Of a stretch of DNA of 64,000 nt, positions 1 to 12,412 are shown one piece after another. This stretch comes from Trichoplax adhaerens. Its lineage: Eukaryota > Placozoa > Uniplacotomia > Trichoplacea > Trichoplacidae. Numbering within the stretch: the first letter of the stretch is position 1; each line of letters opens with the position of its first letter. The notes under the pieces are model-generated. The model was not told the origin of the DNA. It ran no database searches and saw only the letters and a program-made list of their open reading frames with translations. Location of the stretch: NCBI RefSeq assembly GCF_000150275.1, contig NW_002060958.1, positions 628,272-692,271 on the forward strand, read 5' to 3'. A program made the position numbers and the translations under genes.

Positions 1-1
1 T

Positions 2-112
2 CAATGGTTTGATTTACCCGTTCCCATGCAAGCCTTCAGTTTTAATCTTAGGCTGATTCCGGACTGCACTACAGATACAAATCCTGATTCAGATCTATCT
101 AAAGCCATGTAA
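2..112 (+). CDS. possible 3'-terminal exon of an unidentified gene, 5' part outside window
   Basis: A frame is open from the window edge to a TAA at 110-112 and reads ...QWFDLPVPMQAF... and ends ...TNPDSDLSKAM. This stretch is visibly richer in G and C than the following 6 kb and its codons look ordinary, which is why I call it coding. The opposite strand is also open here (35 codons from an ATG at 108), so the strand is not certain. No domain is recognisable in 36 residues. It may be the tail of a plus-strand gene that starts left of the window. Low to moderate confidence. Confidence 0.4.
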   Translation, partial: QWFDLPVPMQAFSFNLRLIPDCTTDTNPDSDLSKAM

Positions 113-1200
113 TCTTCTTTACAGCTTGTGGGAAAAAATTTATAAATTGTGTTGTTTTATTTGTCTTTAATTATAATCAATACACAGACTTAGTACTTCA
201 TTATGAACTGCGATTTGTAAATTTTATTATCTTAAGAAAAGCAATTTTACTAAAGGAGTTCACATTATTATAATTTTCACCGAATGATAACGTAGCATCT
301 GAATAATGTCCTTACTTATGCTTTTATTTCGTTGGTGTAAGATATTATAAAACAACTTGCATGCATAGCACTTAATTAGATGCTTAATATTACTGGTACT
401 AATTTTGAACATTTTATTATTAACTTGCCTCGCTAATAGCCTATAAGCTTGCTATTTCTATTTAATTATACAATAATGTGTAGTTTAGGCCCATACTACA
501 TCTAGTTAGCTCATAATAAGCTTAAAATTAGCATTAAAACAGACTTTACAAATTAAAAGCTTCCTGCAGCTCTATAGAATATTTAATAGCCGGCTGATTC
601 TATAGAATTTATGAAATACTAGCTTCTAAATAACATAAAGCCTAAATCATAACAAAAACCTAGACCAGTAAAAATATGGAAGATTAAATACAGTAACAAA
701 TATGTTGCAGGTGTTACCGTAAATTTTACGTATACAATGAACTAGCTTACGCGTATCAACGTATTTAAAAATCAGATATTTAACTATGGAGGTAAATTTT
801 ATTATAATTTGAGATTGTGTTACGAGTACAGGTGCGATACACAAGTAAGAACTTTGACGTATGAGATGCTGTAATTTTGTTACAGATACGACAGTCAATA
901 AAAATATTACTTCGAAAGTCAAAATATAATTACTTCGATTTAAAGTTAATGAAACGATTATTTTATTTACTTTTAGCTATTTTAACTGTTCGCTAATAAC
1001 GTTCTCATGTAACATGTCACGAAGTGACTTTTCTTATAAAATAGTTATCTCATATTTTCCTCAGATAACATTCCGTTATCCGTGACATATATATATATAC
1101 ATTTAATAGATAACTGCATGATTTTATAGTATTATCTGTAAACTGATAATTAATGTTTATATCGATTTACTATAAATTGAACTATTTTTCAATAAAGTTT

Positions 1201-1395
1201 GGGTTCAGTTTGTCGCAGAGGGACAAGTATTGTTACGGTTCCTCCCAACGATAGGAGATCAGTATTTAATTTACTGTAGAGTCGTACTGCTGGTAAGCAT
1301 CAGGGAAGATAAAACTTAGAGTAGATTTCTAGTGTATAATTCCAATAATAGTTTTTAAGTATTTCTCGTTGCAAATTTCGATTTGTAACGTAACA
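1201..1395 (+). repeat. dispersed repeat E, copy 1
   Basis: This segment is a diverged copy of 38301-38480. Shared blocks in the same order include GGGTTCA, CGATAGGAGATC, TCAGGGA.GATAAA and CGTT(G/A)CAAATTTCGATTTG. Two copies 37 kb apart with indels between matching blocks indicate an old dispersed element. No reading frame is preserved. Confidence 0.6.
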
Positions 1396-4300
1396 TTACT
1401 AGGAAAATTAGATGTTACAACGGTTTCACTTGTTTATCCAAAGTGTAAGTGCTGACAACATATAATACGCCCAGATGCTAACAAATGAATTGCTAACAAT
1501 GCGGTATACCCTGATATCTAATTTCTTTTGAAAGGTAGTGCCGTATAAAATTAAAATCTATACAGAATTACAGCTGCTGTAGTTAAATTTCAGTTCCGGT
1601 GTAGTGAAATATAGAACAGAAAGTAATACTTTTAATTAAGATTGCTTTATTTACTTGCAAAAAAATGTGCTTTATATTCTTATATAACGTCAATGTAAGC
1701 TTCCGCTGTCAAAGCTAGTTCCCAGTTTATTTATTATGTGTGCGAAGAGATCAACAAAATTGCAGATAAGATAAATACACTAAATATAGAATAAAATTAA
1801 TTATGAGAGGCGACTAAAGTAACTAATCAATTCAGAACGGTGCTATTGCTGTCAATCTAAAAAATAGTTCATTTAATAGCCAATTCTTAGAATCAATTGT
1901 AACAGTATGATGATAGAATGTCGATTGGTACATTATGAATTTTGCGATCTTGAAAACTGAAAGTGTGTTAGTGAGGTAATCAGGAGCTATTTTAATAAAG
2001 TTATAATAAGCTTGAAATTATATCACAAAAATGAACGTAGATTCATCTGGAAAGTCTGCTAATATCCTGAGTACTTAGTGTTTAGGTGACAACATTCGGT
2101 TAGGCATGAAATATTGACCACAAGGCATTTCTTGTACAAGAATTAGTCAAATCAAATAGGAAAAGATATTTTATTCATTAATGTATTTAAATTGAAATTA
2201 TGTAGTATGAATAAAAATATTTTGAGTTAAAATTTTAATGTAAAATATTTTAATATGTTAGTTATATTATATAATGTATGAATGTACGACCTGTAATACA
2301 CATACTTACTTGATTATTACTTTTTGCAATAAAGTATAACGTCTTACATCACGAAATTTCATAAACTAACAATAAAGTCTGAACTCTGAGGAAAACATAA
2401 TTGAGAATAACAACAGTTTTTGTTGCTGCAAGGAAGTATTTGTGCTTGCAGCCATGGCAGCAGTGAATATAACAATGCTATAATCATAAATACAATACAG
2501 AATGAATTAGTTACACATAAATGATGCCGACATCAAAAATTTTCTAGATGGATACTGCATTAAATGCCGACTAGAAATTGACAGAATAATTGAAATCTGG
2601 TTCAGTATTATAAGTCATAATCATGTAACAGTTCATCTGCAGAAGATTCATCTTTTCGCACTGGTCATGCCAAATTTGATGAAAACAGAAAAGATCTTGA
2701 TTAATTTATTTTCTATCTATTATTATTATCGAGAATTTTATTTATAGCGCCTCTCACCTCTTATTCTTTCAGCTTATAGGTTAAATTCAAATGGAAAATA
2801 AGTTTAGTTTTAAATATCAATTTTGATGCTTGTTTCCGTAGCTGGTCAGATTGTTCACAGGGTCTTACTGTCACCGTTGTGATCATGTAGTACCAGTATA
2901 ACTAATTTAAGTTCTTGTGCACAGGGCAGCCAACCATGAATTTGACAGGCTAGATCTATTTGACAGTTAAATGCTTATTAGATCCCAGAAAAATCAGTCC
3001 TGAAATTCTCGAAATAAGCTTAATTTTGATAAATTTATTAGCTCCTTTATCACATTTTAAGTTATTCATACCTATATCTTTGGGACAGAATAAACATGTC
3101 GTTATTAGTAATAACTCCTTTGTAATTTAATATTACCTATTGAAAGATGATAACAATGAAATACTGAATGTCGAAATTTAATAATTAATTCTTTTTCTAA
3201 GTTGATACATTAAATAATAGCCAGGCTTAATTTCTATTGCTAAGAGGTAGCTATCAAGGTATGACTAAGTCGTCGTGAACTATTATGACCAGCTGTGGCT
3301 TGATCATATGCTTTTACCGGGTAGTGATACAGTACCATATTAGCTTAGTTGTAAGTACTCAAATGCTACCAGCCGAATCTATTGAGAACCTTTGATATTT
3401 TTACAATGATGATTCACATTATCATTTATGTTACCGGAGGTAATTAGATTATATTTTAATAAGAATAGTTTTGTATATACAATATCTCAAAATCATGATT
3501 GCATACGGGTATTCTACCTTTCGCTTATCCTTAAATGCTTCGTCTAGAATTTAATCAAGTATTGCAGATATTGTTGCTTACGATACTAATGCAACAGAAT
3601 TTCTGTCATGCTTGATTTAACTGATTCTTATCCAAACATACACCCTGCTTATTGTTACGTTTATTAAAATCAGCGAGCCCGATTTAGAATTAAATAAAAC
3701 TTGAAATCAGTTACTCTTCATAAAAAAGGTATTCTTAAAAAAATACTGGTATGTTATTAAATTAATAAAACGGGCTCATAAATAATGTCGTATTAGAATA
3801 TCAAAGTCATTATGAAATTTTTGATAAGTTTTTTAGTTTTGGCAATTATTATTATCATTAATTTTCTTGACTATATAATTATTGCCGTAAAAACGGTATA
3901 TCTATGCCAGCTCATATTACAATATGTATCTGCTATTGCTATTGCCGAAGCATCATCTCAACCATATATTTGTACCAATTGTATATAAGTTATGTTTATT
4001 AGATATCATTGCAATTTAGATGTTTACGACCTAAAAATAATTCCGAAAATAAAATTAAAATGAGGAACAAAAATTTTTAATTAACCAATAAATTGAATAA
4101 TAAAATAATAATGCTTTTGGTATATTCTAAAACAGTCTGTCGCGGTATCTTTGTGTGACGTAATAAAAACTATTACTAGTATTGGGTAGAAAATTTCTTT
4201 CTAATTGAACTACCAGGGAAAAGAAAAACAGAATGAATTCGTGGAATAGTAGCAAACTGACATTATACTGCACAGTCTTGACGTAAACATCTGCTGCACC

Positions 4301-4871
4301 ACAGCAATTCACCATATCGATGTCAAAATATGACACCTGGTTACTAATTAAGATCTATAAATACTAAAGTATATTATTTTATCTTCTCCATAATTATATC
4401 CTTCATTTATGATTCGCTAACAAAGTTTTACTATCTGATTACCTTAAAAAGATTTATTAAATGATTGAAGCGGTCCATGAAAGTTCATTTATACCCCTTC
4501 TGATATTGATTTTCAACTTTGTTTGCAGTTATTTGGATATTGGAATTATCAGTCTATCACCGTCATTCATTCGCATTGCTTTATTACTATACTGATAGGA
4601 GTCTAATTGCTTTATAAAAATCCAGGAATTTTGAAAAAGTGAACTCAAATTAGTCTATGGTAATTATCGATTACGGATATAATATTTTAACAAAAACATA
4701 GAATAACTATTGCAGTAAAATATATCATTCATCACTAGCAGTTCTACTATCAAAATTTTGGAATTTAATACTTCATGTTAAAAGTGTGAAGGCATTCATA
4801 TAAATTATAATCAGCGCTAAAACTGTTAAAATCTCAAGATTACATAACTGTCTACCTACTATTGAATAAGT

Positions 4872-4921
4872 NNNNNNNNNNNNNNNNNNNNNNNNNNNNN
4901 NNNNNNNNNNNNNNNNNNNNN
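4872..4921. other. assembly gap (50 N)
   Basis: Fifty consecutive N bases. The round number suggests a placeholder gap of unknown true size. It lies in intergenic DNA and breaks no gene I can see. Confidence 0.99.
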
Positions 4922-6346
4922 GTTCAATATGGAAATAGCTTTCGTCGAGTTACCTTATTCCAAATTTAAGTGTAGAATTTCTGATACGAATTAAAGTGTA
5001 CTGTTCTCATCCTGGTCAGATTACACTGGTAAAATTATTTTAAGTTTATATGTCTGATCTGATATGAAAATAGTAAGCCCTATGAAAGATTTTTGAAAGG
5101 TTATCGGTAGCATTTATAGAAAGGTGTTACAAAATAAGAAATATTGATCTCCCCCTATTTGAAATAATTTACTACAGAGACAGTAGGATAGATATTTATA
5201 TAACACAAGCGTATTAACATGATATCAATTTTCATTCAATTCATACCAATATTATATTTCTTTTCCAAGATGGAATTGTGAATTTTTTAACAGTGGGATT
5301 TCATATTGCTTAAAATTATAAAAGATTATAAGTGTATTAAAATTTTTTGTATATTCGCTCATTTCTTTAGTCTAAGGTTATTCAGTTTAGTTTGAAATAT
5401 AGTTTGTGCTAGAATACCAATTTCGCGATTTGCATACCAAGTGATATCTATATTAGACAAAAAATTTCACTCATATCCAATACGAAATCGCACGTGACCA
5501 ATATTTAAAGGAGGATTTACCATTGAATATTAATCAGATTATAGCCATCATTGAAAATTAATTACTATTTTCATTCCATAAATTATATTTATCATAACTT
5601 ATTAGAGGTAAAGCCTAACCCATACACTGTCTGCTATAGTCGCCTTTAATCGAACAAGATAAATGATTTGACTCTTTACGTTGGTTGCTGTCGCTATCAA
5701 TAATTCAATATTTAGTTAAAGTACACATTTTATCAGAAATATTATCTATCAAAATATATTTACATTTATTTGGATAATTTTCTATGATAAAAATCTATAA
5801 ATAGATCGTGAAGTTGATTAACAACTTTGGTTTTGTTCTGACTAGGTTCAACAATGCCAGTGACCTGAGCAAAGTTTGAAGAATTGTAGCTTTCTATTCC
5901 AGATTCTTTTATATAGGGGTGTTACCTACGCAACCAACCGTTATTAAATCATTTTTTTGATATTTTAATCAAAGTTACGATATTAATAAGTCTACATACC
6001 CTTTTGTCTAAGAAGACACGACAGTTGCTAGAACTATAACTACCAAGTATCGATAGTTTACCTATTGTTTATTTGCATAATATAATTTTTAATGCTATTA
6101 TCTAATCGTTATCACCATTTGTTATTGTTTTCCAAGCGTATAGTATATATCCAACTTGTATCGAATAGGGGCATATTGATTTCTTATTGCATTCTGATAA
6201 CTTTTAAATGAAGTTGTATCTGTTTTTATTTTACTAATTATTGGAAGTTGTGACTTGGAAATTGCGTTTTAAGCTTAATATAATATGGATATAAGAAATA
6301 TTTTGTATTAACTTTCTAACTGATATTGCTGTAAATTTGATTCGCC

Positions 6347-7417
6347 ATGAGTTTCTCGGGTAATAATAGTACCTCTTCACAATTTTCGTTATTTAATCGC
6401 TATACCCTTTCAGCGTACGTATTTATTCCTACCATAATCATTAATCTAGCGTTCGTTATTTTTATTTTATCGAAATCCCAGCTGAGGGTGCCCTCGAATA
6501 TTATTATTTGTAGCAGTTGTATTTCAAGTCTGTTATTTGGTTTCATTATCGTCTTTACCGCTATCGTTAATCAAATTTCTGATAGATCACTTCGTATCAC
6601 ACTATTAACATGCGTTGTTGGAAATCCAACTGAATTGACCTGTGCTGGTATTTTTAATGCACATATTGCTGCAATTAGCTTGGAAAGATTTTTTTCCGTC
6701 GTATATCCATTTAAGTATCAACGTTATGCAAATAAAAAAAGTGCTGTAATTACGTTATTTTTCACTTGGGCTATTCCAATTTGCTCCATATATATTTTAA
6801 TTACTTTGACTTCGCTTAGGCAAGTTGGCCACTGCTATGGCTGGCTTACTATTTCTGAATTGTACTTTATTTTTAACTATGTTTTGGTACCAGCTGTTTT
6901 GTTTTTACCTTCTATCATTACGTTTATTTCATACAGCGTTATACTATGTAAAATCTATGCCATGCAAAGGAAAACTTGGTCGGAGACACGTAATCTTGTT
7001 CTATCTCAGCCATCATCAACTTATCAACTAATGCTACAACACAGAAAAGCGCTAATTCAAATGTTTATGGTGATCGGTATATATGCTATAGCATTTTATC
7101 CTTTTTTCATTTGCTATACTGCCTTACTATCAACGCGAAGATACGTCTTTCTTATACCAACCTACATAACATATTTATTTGCTATTATTTATCTTGGTAT
7201 TCATCCGCTATTAATTGTTTATTTTAACACATTAATTAAAGATGAAGCCAAGAAGTGCTGGAAGAATCTTCGGTTAATATGCAGCAAAAAGAAGAGTACA
7301 TCCTCACGTACGACCGTTTCTCAAGTGGTTATGTTATCATATCCTATACATTCGACTGCTAACGATAAAAAAAATGACTCTTTACCGATGTTTCATCAAA
7401 ATTTTGAGCTGCGATAG
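6347..7417 (+). CDS. single-exon class A-like GPCR, divergent paralogue 1
   Basis: A 356-residue seven-transmembrane receptor encoded without introns; the start ATG at 6347 is followed by two overlapping N-glycosylation sites (N6, N7) in a short extracellular tail. TM1 is about 22-43, TM2 52-76, TM3 98-122, TM4 134-156, TM5 175-202, TM6 234-260, TM7 270-294. A TM3 to loop-2 disulfide is plausible (C89 or C99 with C163). The TM3 end reads LERFFSVVYPFKYQR (from 111), an ERF variant of DRY. TM2 has ICSSCISS with no acidic residue where class A receptors carry Asp 2.50, and TM7 has HPLLIVYF (286-293) in place of NPxxY. It is closely related to the genes at 22275 and 28376. C-terminal tail about 55 residues, basic and Ser/Thr-rich. 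Ligand unknown. The receptor fold is certain; subfamily unassigned. Confidence 0.92.
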   Translation: MSFSGNNSTSSQFSLFNRYTLSAYVFIPTIIINLAFVIFILSKSQLRVPSNIIICSSCISSLLFGFIIVFTAIVNQISDRSLRITLLTCVVGNPTELTCAGIFNAHIAAISLERFFSVVYPFKYQRYANKKSAVITLFFTWAIPICSIYILITLTSLRQVGHCYGWLTISELYFIFNYVLVPAVLFLPSIITFISYSVILCKIYAMQRKTWSETRNLVLSQPSSTYQLMLQHRKALIQMFMVIGIYAIAFYPFFICYTALLSTRRYVFLIPTYITYLFAIIYLGIHPLLIVYFNTLIKDEAKKCWKNLRLICSKKKSTSSRTTVSQVVMLSYPIHSTANDKKNDSLPMFHQNFELR

Positions 7418-7545
7418 ATGAAATTTTACGTTATCTAGATTTATATAATTTTTGATATATGTTTAAGTTTAATTGTAGCAAACAGTAGTATTAAACTATA
7501 AGCTTTACGATTCCTTTTTACGTCGTTTTTTTATTATAATGTAAT

Positions 7546-7551
7546 AATAAA
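7546..7551 (+). promoter_or_regulatory. candidate poly(A) signal
   Basis: AATAAA lies about 130 bases after the stop of the receptor gene at 6347. In DNA this AT-rich the hexamer is common by chance, so the call rests on position. Confidence 0.35.
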
Positions 7552-8924
7552 TGATATTTTAAAAATTAGTGTATCAGATAACAGCTATAATAACTCAATG
7601 ATTATTATGCAATTATGTTCTTAGATTAATTTTAACTTCTTAATATTAAAACTATTTTTACTACCTTAGTTGATGCTATTGAAATCGATAATAATCGTTG
7701 CAAAATAACTTCATATGTTAACAATTATGATTTTATTGTTAAATATAATATCTTTGCCTGACTTGGTTAGAAAACATTTTTATCCTGTTTTAGTAGGAAA
7801 ATTAAAGCAAATTTACCACTAAGACGTAAATTTAAATATTGATAACTACTAGTATTGACTAAATTTGATGTACGGTAAATCAGTACGCCAAAGATTTATT
7901 ATTGAAAGACATTTTTCATTGTTATAGCTATCGTAATAAAATGTTTTTGAGTCATATTTTCGTTTATTTTATATAAGGCAATATCAAATAAATTCTGAAC
8001 ACTGTTCAATTAAAATACGTGTCAGATAAAATTTCAATTCTTAAGTCTAGTAAAATGATGATGAAGTTTTACCTACAGAAACTGTTATACATGTAGTAGG
8101 AGGGCAGCTTTATTAAGCTTACTGATCGTTATTTGCAATAAAAAGATCATTCTTTGAATCAATTTAAAAGATTCCTTTATCAGTAGAATGGCATTTTTAA
8201 GAAATAAACTTATCAAAAATTAATTATATGACATCGATTTTGACTTATTTAATTATTAATGTAATGAATCTTCAGCTGCCTTTATTTCTGATGATGTCAT
8301 AGACTTACTCACATTGGTGAGATTCATAAAACAGACTGTATGAGTATGATGAGGCATAGCTGCTCCGTCGTCTGTAATTGATTATTGTTATTGCCCTAGC
8401 CTCGATTATTAAACTTTTGATGAACACCTATCAATTAGATGTTTAATAATTTGTTCTAGTTGTTTCTATTGAAAAATAATGAGCATTACGAGATAGCCAG
8501 TGCAGCTCATACATAGTGTTTTTACTATACCGTGCTGAGCTTCTGAATGTTAATTGGTTCTTGATTAGTTCGTAACTCATTAGTGTTGTTTACGCAGTCT
8601 GGCAAACTGGACTCTGTAGCCAGTTAGCCCTACAAACTTATATATATATTAGAGTTGGATTGCTAAATTGTGCATTGGTGGTAGCCGACCTTGAGCATAT
8701 TCGTATAGAGGCCGGCGTTCCCATCAGTAGTTGAGTTGACGATGAGCCAACTAACCATGGATGCCAAGAAGAGCTAAATATAAGCTACTTTAAAAATCCT
8801 ATAGCCTAGTCCATCTCTTGTTTACTGAGGACGCACACAGCTGTCGAAGCTCAATCTGAAGATTATCTAGATTTAGTTGTCTTTGTCACGAGCTGTCTGT
8901 GACAATGAGTTTTTAACTTTCAGA

Positions 8925-9110
8925 TCAATAAAATATTAGGTCGTAAGCAAGCGAAGGAGCTGGTCTTCTATGAGAAAAATTTATTAACGAAGGTAGCTCT
9001 TTGATTTTATTGATGACCCATTCTTCAGTAAAGAAAGGATCCTTATTCTTATTGTTGTAAAAAGCGATGAATCTGCTAATGCTATCGATATGATAATAAG
9101 TTTCCGGCAC
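8925..9110 (-). pseudogene. coding-like segment, unidentified
   Basis: On the minus strand a 61-codon frame follows an acceptor-like CTACAG at 9111-9116 and ends in TGA. It begins VPETYYHIDSI and contains FFTEEWVINKIKELP. The composition (charged, mixed) resembles protein better than most chance frames here, but there is no ATG, no recognisable domain and no upstream exon that I can join to it. It may be an exon relic or chance. Confidence 0.2.
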
Positions 9111-9960
9111 CTGTAGTCTGATAATAACAGCTACTTTGTATCATTGGCTATAAACTTTTTATTACTTGTAGACTATTTCAAATTAACTATAAATTAGCTG
9201 CAGATATTCTAGGCTATACCCCGAGATATCTGTATTCTTCTATCATTAAAGGATGCTCTCATAAAGGTTCATGTTTTTTATAATTTCCTGTGGTATTTGC
9301 TTCTTGTTTCAGATTTGTGAGCAGCGCGGGGCTATTTATACTACTGTTAGATGACTGTGATTATGGGTTCATTTCAATAGGTCAGTTTAAGATTCTTACA
9401 GTACTTTTTACCACAAGATTTCTTCATGTAAAACGAATAGCTCTAAGGTAGCAATTTGTGTAGAGTACTGATTTTTAAAATAGTATTCGTTATATCGCTA
9501 AAAGTGGCTACTGGGCCTTTCAATTTTGATTTGATGTAATAGTGTGATGAAAATTGAATAAACATAGAGTCTTTATAGAGTTTTCTACACAGTCATTTTG
9601 ATTATTACATTTTCTTATAATGGTTGTTATCGACAAAGTAAGCTTTGCTTGTATACGCAAGCGATCCTTAGACACATTATAATGATTGGTCTAGAATTGA
9701 CCACAGTACTAAGGACTTTATACGGCACAGTAGATATCTTACAGTACCTGCTAATCTTAACTTGGTATGTCCATCACGTACATTAGTTATCATAATGTGC
9801 TTTGGACCATTAACTAATCTTAATATAGCATTTCATAGCATTTCATCCGTGAATGCATTATTGAAAAGTAGTATTCTAGAAGCATAGCTGTGAATATTGT
9901 AGTGCCTGGCTATTTCCGGGATATATATAATGTCGAATGATAATACTATCTGTTAATTAT

Positions 9961-10015
9961 TAACAAATGGGTACATTATCGTAAACCGTCAGCAAAGCAA
10001 CGTGAGTTCGTACTA
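9961..10015 (-). repeat. dispersed repeat B, partial inverted copy
   Basis: The reverse complement of this stretch matches the first half of repeat B at 16582-16697 and 44471-44626: TACGAACTCACG-TTGCTTTGCTGACGG then TTTACGATAATGT. One arm of the hairpin seen in the other copies (CCGTC/GACGG) is mutated here. Confidence 0.6.
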
Positions 10016-11741
10016 TTATCTTATAATAATAATGATATTTAAGCTATTAAAACATATCTACGGTTATTATAATACTGAAGTCCTTATTGAAATTTTATGT
10101 GGAAATATTCAATGACGACGTTCACTACGCTATACATTTTCTTTTTAATATGGTGAGTATTTTAGCATCACAAATTCAGTTTTGTTTAACTATACAATTC
10201 TTCTTTATAGAAATTATTAAATGAAAAATTTTAACCGACTAAATTTGAACCATTACTTTTCTTTACTAAAAAATTAATGTATATGACTTTATTTATGCAC
10301 ATATTTAATTCATATACTGTAGATATAAAGATGTTACATCTGCAGGCTAGCTATAAATAAATTAAATCGTTTAATTTTGAATACTATTGTTGATGCATAT
10401 GGCAATAAAAATTATCATTACATTCATAAATCTATTAAATCCTAAAAATTATGCTCGAGAAACTCATTGTGATGAGAGATGGTCAGAGTCAAAAGTACTG
10501 CTCATTATAATTACAAGTGTTGCAAGCCTTAATAAGTTAAAATCAGATTTCAGTCATTTATCGGTAAATTATAATGGTGTGAACTACTAAACAATTGTCA
10601 TGGATATAAAAACTCTTTCTAATCTTTACTTCAAAGATTTATTAGTCTAATTTGAAATTGAGGGGTCTAGTTTCTAATACATCCTGTGCCAGGTGTTGCC
10701 CAAGGTTTTGTTTTGCTGCTTTGTGGTGTTGATTCAGACTCAAGAATCTGAAATAATTTTGTCATCGGTAATAATTTATTTTATTTACTGTGGTGGACAT
10801 TGTGTTACCGACTGCTTTATTTACTAACTTCAGGATCTTCTATATCAGAATTGTAAGGGCAAAAGAAGGTTTATATGAAACTGATTGCTTCTATTTTGAA
10901 AATAGTTTCATAATTTGATTTCTCATCAGATTAAGGATTTAATATCAAAATTGGAAAGAGTATACCGAATAATACGTAACTAGACAGGTTTAATAGATGT
11001 AGATAGTATGCTAGACGACTACAATTAAGATATTTTCTCGCATTTATTCTTTTATTAGTGATTTCAATAATTGAATTATAGCATTAAATTAATTTTTGGA
11101 AGCAATCCTTTTATGTTTAAATTATAGATTACTGATGAATAGCTGATTGAAATTAGTTCCGCAAATAAAGTGAAAATATTATACATTGCAACTAATGCTA
11201 ATTACGGTTCTGTACTTGATTAATCAGAAATTTATTGCATATATGGCACTACTTTGCTAGAGGCTCAAAACTATTTTTTCATTTTCCTTTGTTGCTCATC
11301 AGAAGTTGACTTTTGAATTCTTTTTGGTCAAAGTAGCAGAAATACAATATATGTTTAGAGGCTGCAAATAATTTCTTTTGTACACCTTTGTTTAGAAATA
11401 TATATTAGTATGGTATATTTGAAACGTAACAAATTCATAGTAGTTAGGCCCACCAGTACACAAATGCAAGGCTATTCTTTAAGTAGCAGGAGAAGATATA
11501 GCAAGCATTTTATATTATATCCGTTTAGTAATTAATTTATTATACGCTATAATTAGCTATTAGAATTATAACGACAGATGCTTACAAAACATGTACTATA
11601 GTATTTATTTTAAAGAAACTAATACAAAATTGATCAGCAATTGTTATCTTGCGTAGCTTATGCTTTGGAAACTAGATTAAAATAGAAAATAGGTTCTTTA
11701 ATTCATTTGAAACTGATTTACTTAAAGAACATAAAGTATAT

Positions 11742-12286
11742 TGTGATATATACCAATCACGAGATTCCAAATTTTAGAAAAATAAGGGCTTTATTCAATC
11801 TTATACAAAGATTAACTACATACAGCTCTACTCTAGCCGAATACTACTACTAAAGACTTCTACAACGAACTAATAGAATAATCTAAAGTTGTCTGCTTTT
11901 ATACTTTCCGTAGCATTCGCGGCTACAATCCGCATGTCAACCTTTTACCTTATTTTACACATAGTTAAATTATTCTTAGTAACACTATTCTACTGCGGAC
12001 CATCATTAATCCAATATGGATACGACTACAGTACTTACGTAGACATTATTCACACCAGCCAAAGCACAATGAATTAACCATATCCTAATATATGATTTAC
12101 AGTTCTATTTTTACCTATAGCCATATTAGTAACTCAACAGCTTACTGTATATAGTCATCTGTACTCTAGCATAGAGTCTCTACCAATACAGTCTATAGTT
12201 ATAGCTACCAAATATCTCTTAGGATAAATATCTACCGTACATTATACTACACATGGCTAACAGTCTACAATCACAATACTAGTTAC
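11742..12286 (+). repeat. dispersed repeat C, copy 1 (full length)
   Basis: About 545 bp, matching 61826-62384 over its length and 16957-17047 in its first 90 bases. Shared blocks include CTTTATT.AATCT, CTCTAGCCGA.TAC, TTGTCT.CTTTTATACTT and CATGGCTAACAGTCTACAA. A frame of about 60 codons from TTG 11889 is hydrophobic and aligns in frame with the copy at 61972, ending ...QSTMN. No transposase and no clear terminal inverted repeats. Probably a non-autonomous element. Confidence 0.65.
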
Positions 12287-12290
12287 ATTA

Positions 12291-12412
12291 CAGCGAAGTA
12301 GACTTGTGTGACATTGTAAAAGATGACTAATGAGATCGTGTTATAAGTAAATTATGGTCGTAGCTTAAATAAACATTTGTAAACGTCTAAAAGAACTAGC
12401 AAACTCTATCTC
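12291..12412 (+). repeat. dispersed repeat D, copy 1
   Basis: Matches 16383-16512: both start CAGCGAAGTAGA and share GTGACATTGTAAAAGA, TATAAGTAAATTAT, GTCTAAAAGAACTAG and CTCTATCTCA. It follows directly on repeat C, so the two may be parts of one larger composite element. Confidence 0.6.

Larger units (their letters stand above)
113..6346. other. gene-poor intergenic DNA
   Basis: No coding region can be supported here. The sequence is AT-rich with stops in all frames; the two open frames near 647-922 and 4127-4336 (minus) have no family features. It holds one copy of a dispersed repeat (1201-1395), a short AT dinucleotide run near 1087-1100 and an assembly gap (4872-4921). The last few hundred bases must hold the promoter of the receptor at 6347, but I see no clear core element. 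Confidence 0.6.

Noticed and set aside
1087-1100. AT dinucleotide run
   Set aside because: Too short to be notable in DNA of this composition.
4127-4336. 69-codon minus-strand frame and similar frames at 647, 9598, 10387, 12729, 13261, 16652, 21796, 24404, 30208, 30454, 53788, 60177
   Set aside because: Lengths expected by chance in this much AT-rich DNA, often without ATG, and no recognisable domains.
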